This document shows, one piece after another, positions 6,400-7,847 of a stretch of 7,847 nt of DNA (the first letter of the stretch is position 1; each line of letters starts with the position of its first letter). Position numbers and translations under genes: made by a program. Below the pieces are notes generated by a model. That model ran no database searches and had not been told where the DNA came from. It saw nothing but the letters and a program-made list of their open reading frames with translations. The stretch spans positions 1 through 7,847 of the forward strand of contig CAMYXE010000031.1 of assembly GCA_947303165.1 (NCBI GenBank). Direction: 5' to 3'. This DNA is from an uncultured Pseudomonadota bacterium. GTDB taxonomy: Bacteria; Pseudomonadota; Alphaproteobacteria; Rs-D84.

Positions 6400-7722
6400 T
6401 TATTTACGCAAGTAATTCCTTAGTTCATCCCCGACCAACGCTGTATCATTTGGAATATCCGCAGGATTAATAATTGATACTATCCGTGGAGACATAAATA
6501 TAACCAACTCTGCAAATGGACTTATCAACGTTTCCGGTGTTGTAACAAAAGAATGCGTTGGTATGCCAATTATGATATAGTTATCCCCAACACTTGACGG
6601 TATTGTAAACGAAGACAATTCGCCATTACTTGTCCGCAAAACAATCTTGGCATCTATTTTTTTACGCCCCGCAAAATCAGTATATTTTGCCGCAGCACCA
6701 ACAACAAGGTCCGTTTCTAAACGTTCTTCCTTGCCACATTGACCAATATCAAATCTTGATTGCCACCCATCAGGAACAACAAAACGCCCCTGGGAAACAA
6801 GAACAACATTTGCCTGTTGCGATAAAAATTCTTGTAATGTTTTTGTATTTATTTCCGGTCCAACAACCAAAGTTCGTCCAACAACACCAGGGATAGACAT
6901 CTTGATATTTTTATCACCAAACGCTGGTAATAAATTCATCCAAATAATAGGATTATCAGTTTTTGGGTACACACGATAAACATCCATATCCCATGCCATT
7001 ACATACTTTTTAGAAGATATGTCAGATATTATACGCGACACCTCACGTTCTGTTTGATAATTACCTTCAAATATCAAGGTATTATCTGCCCAATCAACAA
7101 TCAAATTACGGACATCTGCACCATGCATTGCATCCAAAAGCGCCATAACTATTGTATCATCATGTGGCATTTTTATTAACCATTTCGCACGATTAAATAA
7201 TTTTATCTCCCCTAATGCCGCATCATACGAATAATAAACCCGCCCAAGTCTGGCAATCAAATCAATCGCGTCTGATAAATTTCCAGATGCAATTGATCCA
7301 GAAACCTTTTCTATCACCTGCTCCTGTTCAACAACAGCTATATCTGTCCCTTCAAGTAATTTATTTATTGCTGACGTAACACTTTGTTTTTTAAAATCAT
7401 AATCAGCAACGGTCAAATCGCCCGGTAAATCATCACCCTTGTCCACACGGACCATTTCAATCTTTTCTTCTGGCACCACAGACACAACCGATTGGTTATC
7501 CCAATCAACCGTGCAACGACGTGGCAATTCCACGGAAAAACGACGCGCAGTATCAGTAGTAAGCGCAGCCTTTTTTGGAAAAATCGGTACAGAATTGTCA
7601 TCAATAACTAAACTATCAATAACCTGAACCGTATCATATTCTATGGAATTTGTTTCGTCGGATACCTGCATGCACCCAACCGTTGTAAAAGCCACCAAAA
7701 CAAAATAAAGTATTCTCTTCAT
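6400..7722 (-). CDS. Secretin-like outer-membrane lipoprotein (type IV pilus / type II secretion type), divergent
   Basis: Secretins form the outer-membrane gate for type IV pili and type II/III secretion. The 440-residue product has a lipoprotein signal (1-17) ending T-V-G-C17; residue +2 is Met, so there is no Asp inner-membrane retention signal. Residues 105-185 look like an STN/N0 domain (Y-D-F-x-x-x-S-V-x-x-A-I-N-x-L-L), and 189-238 like an N1 domain. The C-terminal part ends in a secretin-style E405-L-V-I-F-M-S-P-R-I-V, equivalent to the family's E-L-[LV]-I-x-[IL]-[TS]-P-x-[IV]-V. It is short for a secretin, and the usual gate and P-x-L-G-x-[IL]-P motifs are not obvious, so barrel formation is uncertain. 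Closest in style are the lipoprotein secretins of type IVb pili (PilN/BfpB/TcpC) or MshL. AGGA sits nine bases before the ATG, next to the stop of the preceding gene. The LolC/LolD genes follow directly. Confidence 0.62.
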   Translation of the reverse strand: MKRILYFVLVAFTTVGCMQVSDETNSIEYDTVQVIDSLVIDDNSVPIFPKKAALTTDTARRFSVELPRRCTVDWDNQSVVSVVPEEKIEMVRVDKGDDLPGDLTVADYDFKKQSVTSAINKLLEGTDIAVVEQEQVIEKVSGSIASGNLSDAIDLIARLGRVYYSYDAALGEIKLFNRAKWLIKMPHDDTIVMALLDAMHGADVRNLIVDWADNTLIFEGNYQTEREVSRIISDISSKKYVMAWDMDVYRVYPKTDNPIIWMNLLPAFGDKNIKMSIPGVVGRTLVVGPEINTKTLQEFLSQQANVVLVSQGRFVVPDGWQSRFDIGQCGKEERLETDLVVGAAAKYTDFAGRKKIDAKIVLRTSNGELSSFTIPSSVGDNYIIIGIPTHSFVTTPETLISPFAELVIFMSPRIVSIINPADIPNDTALVGDELRNYLRK

Positions 7723-7733
7723 GTTTTTTCATC

Positions 7734-7847
7734 CTATATATTCATTACTTTTTCAAATTCTTCCAAACTCATTTCATATATCGGTCGTTGCGACGGTGTT
7801 GTCAAATCATGTACATGTTCGAACTGTTTACGAAATCTTTCGATTAC
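7734..7847 (-). CDS. C-terminal fragment of an unidentified protein, 5' end outside the window
   Basis: An open frame enters from the right edge and ends at TAG (7734-7736), giving 37 residues that include R-P-I-Y-E-M-S-L-E-E-F-E-K near the end. It is too short to assign. It belongs to the same operon as the secretin-like gene: only 11 bp separate its stop from the next ATG, and that gene's AGGA ribosome site overlaps the stop codon. This context suggests, without proving, that it is a pilus or secretion component. Confidence 0.6.
   Translation of the reverse strand, partial: VIERFRKQFEHVHDLTTPSQRPIYEMSLEEFEKVMNI

Noticed and set aside
6165..6470. Plus-strand Asn/Thr-rich open frame
   Set aside because: It is a shadow of the lolC 5' end and the gap to the secretin-like gene; no family, start context or conserved pattern is visible.

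Overview
The window is AT-rich, gene-dense Gram-negative chromosomal DNA. LolC/LolD-type lipoprotein-export genes and a TfoX N-domain protein point to a proteobacterium. The LolC N-terminus and the style of the small envelope proteins suggest an uncultured, possibly host-associated alphaproteobacterium. That placement is inference; no rRNA, tRNA, mobile element or CRISPR array was seen.

Layout: (i) at the left edge, the 3' part of a plus-strand TfoX N-terminal-domain gene (to 256) converges on a minus-strand PAP2-type phosphatase (253-780), and the two TAA stops share one TTAA. (ii) A 206-bp spacer (781-986) holds a candidate phosphatase promoter and an inverted repeat just past the stop of the next gene. 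(iii) A minus-strand orphan gene (987-2285) encodes a 432-residue protein with an HEXXGH zinc-metallopeptidase-like motif. It has its own good promoter (TTGACA, 17-bp spacer, TATGTT), which rules out the longer TTG-started reading. (iv) From the right edge to 2405 run seven closely spaced minus-strand genes with gaps of 1-25 bp, which look like one operon entering from beyond the window. In transcription order they are an unidentified C-terminal fragment, a secretin-like outer-membrane lipoprotein, a LolC/E-family permease, LolD ATPase, a membrane-anchored Cys-rich repeat protein, a secreted acidic Cys-rich protein, and a RimJ/RimL-type GNAT acetyltransferase.

The operon reads as an envelope-biogenesis cluster. 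The secretin-like lipoprotein would need release from the inner membrane by a Lol ABC transporter, whose permease and ATPase are encoded directly downstream. Two exported proteins of unknown function with many cysteines follow, so disulphide formation in the periplasm is likely. The most unexpected detail is in the LolC-like permease. Six residues are missing, in frame, from the conserved cytoplasmic segment between TM2 and TM3 (the family's L-R-T-M-G-A equivalent), where this transporter family contacts its ATPase. The least understood genes are the HEXXGH protein and the two Cys-rich envelope proteins.
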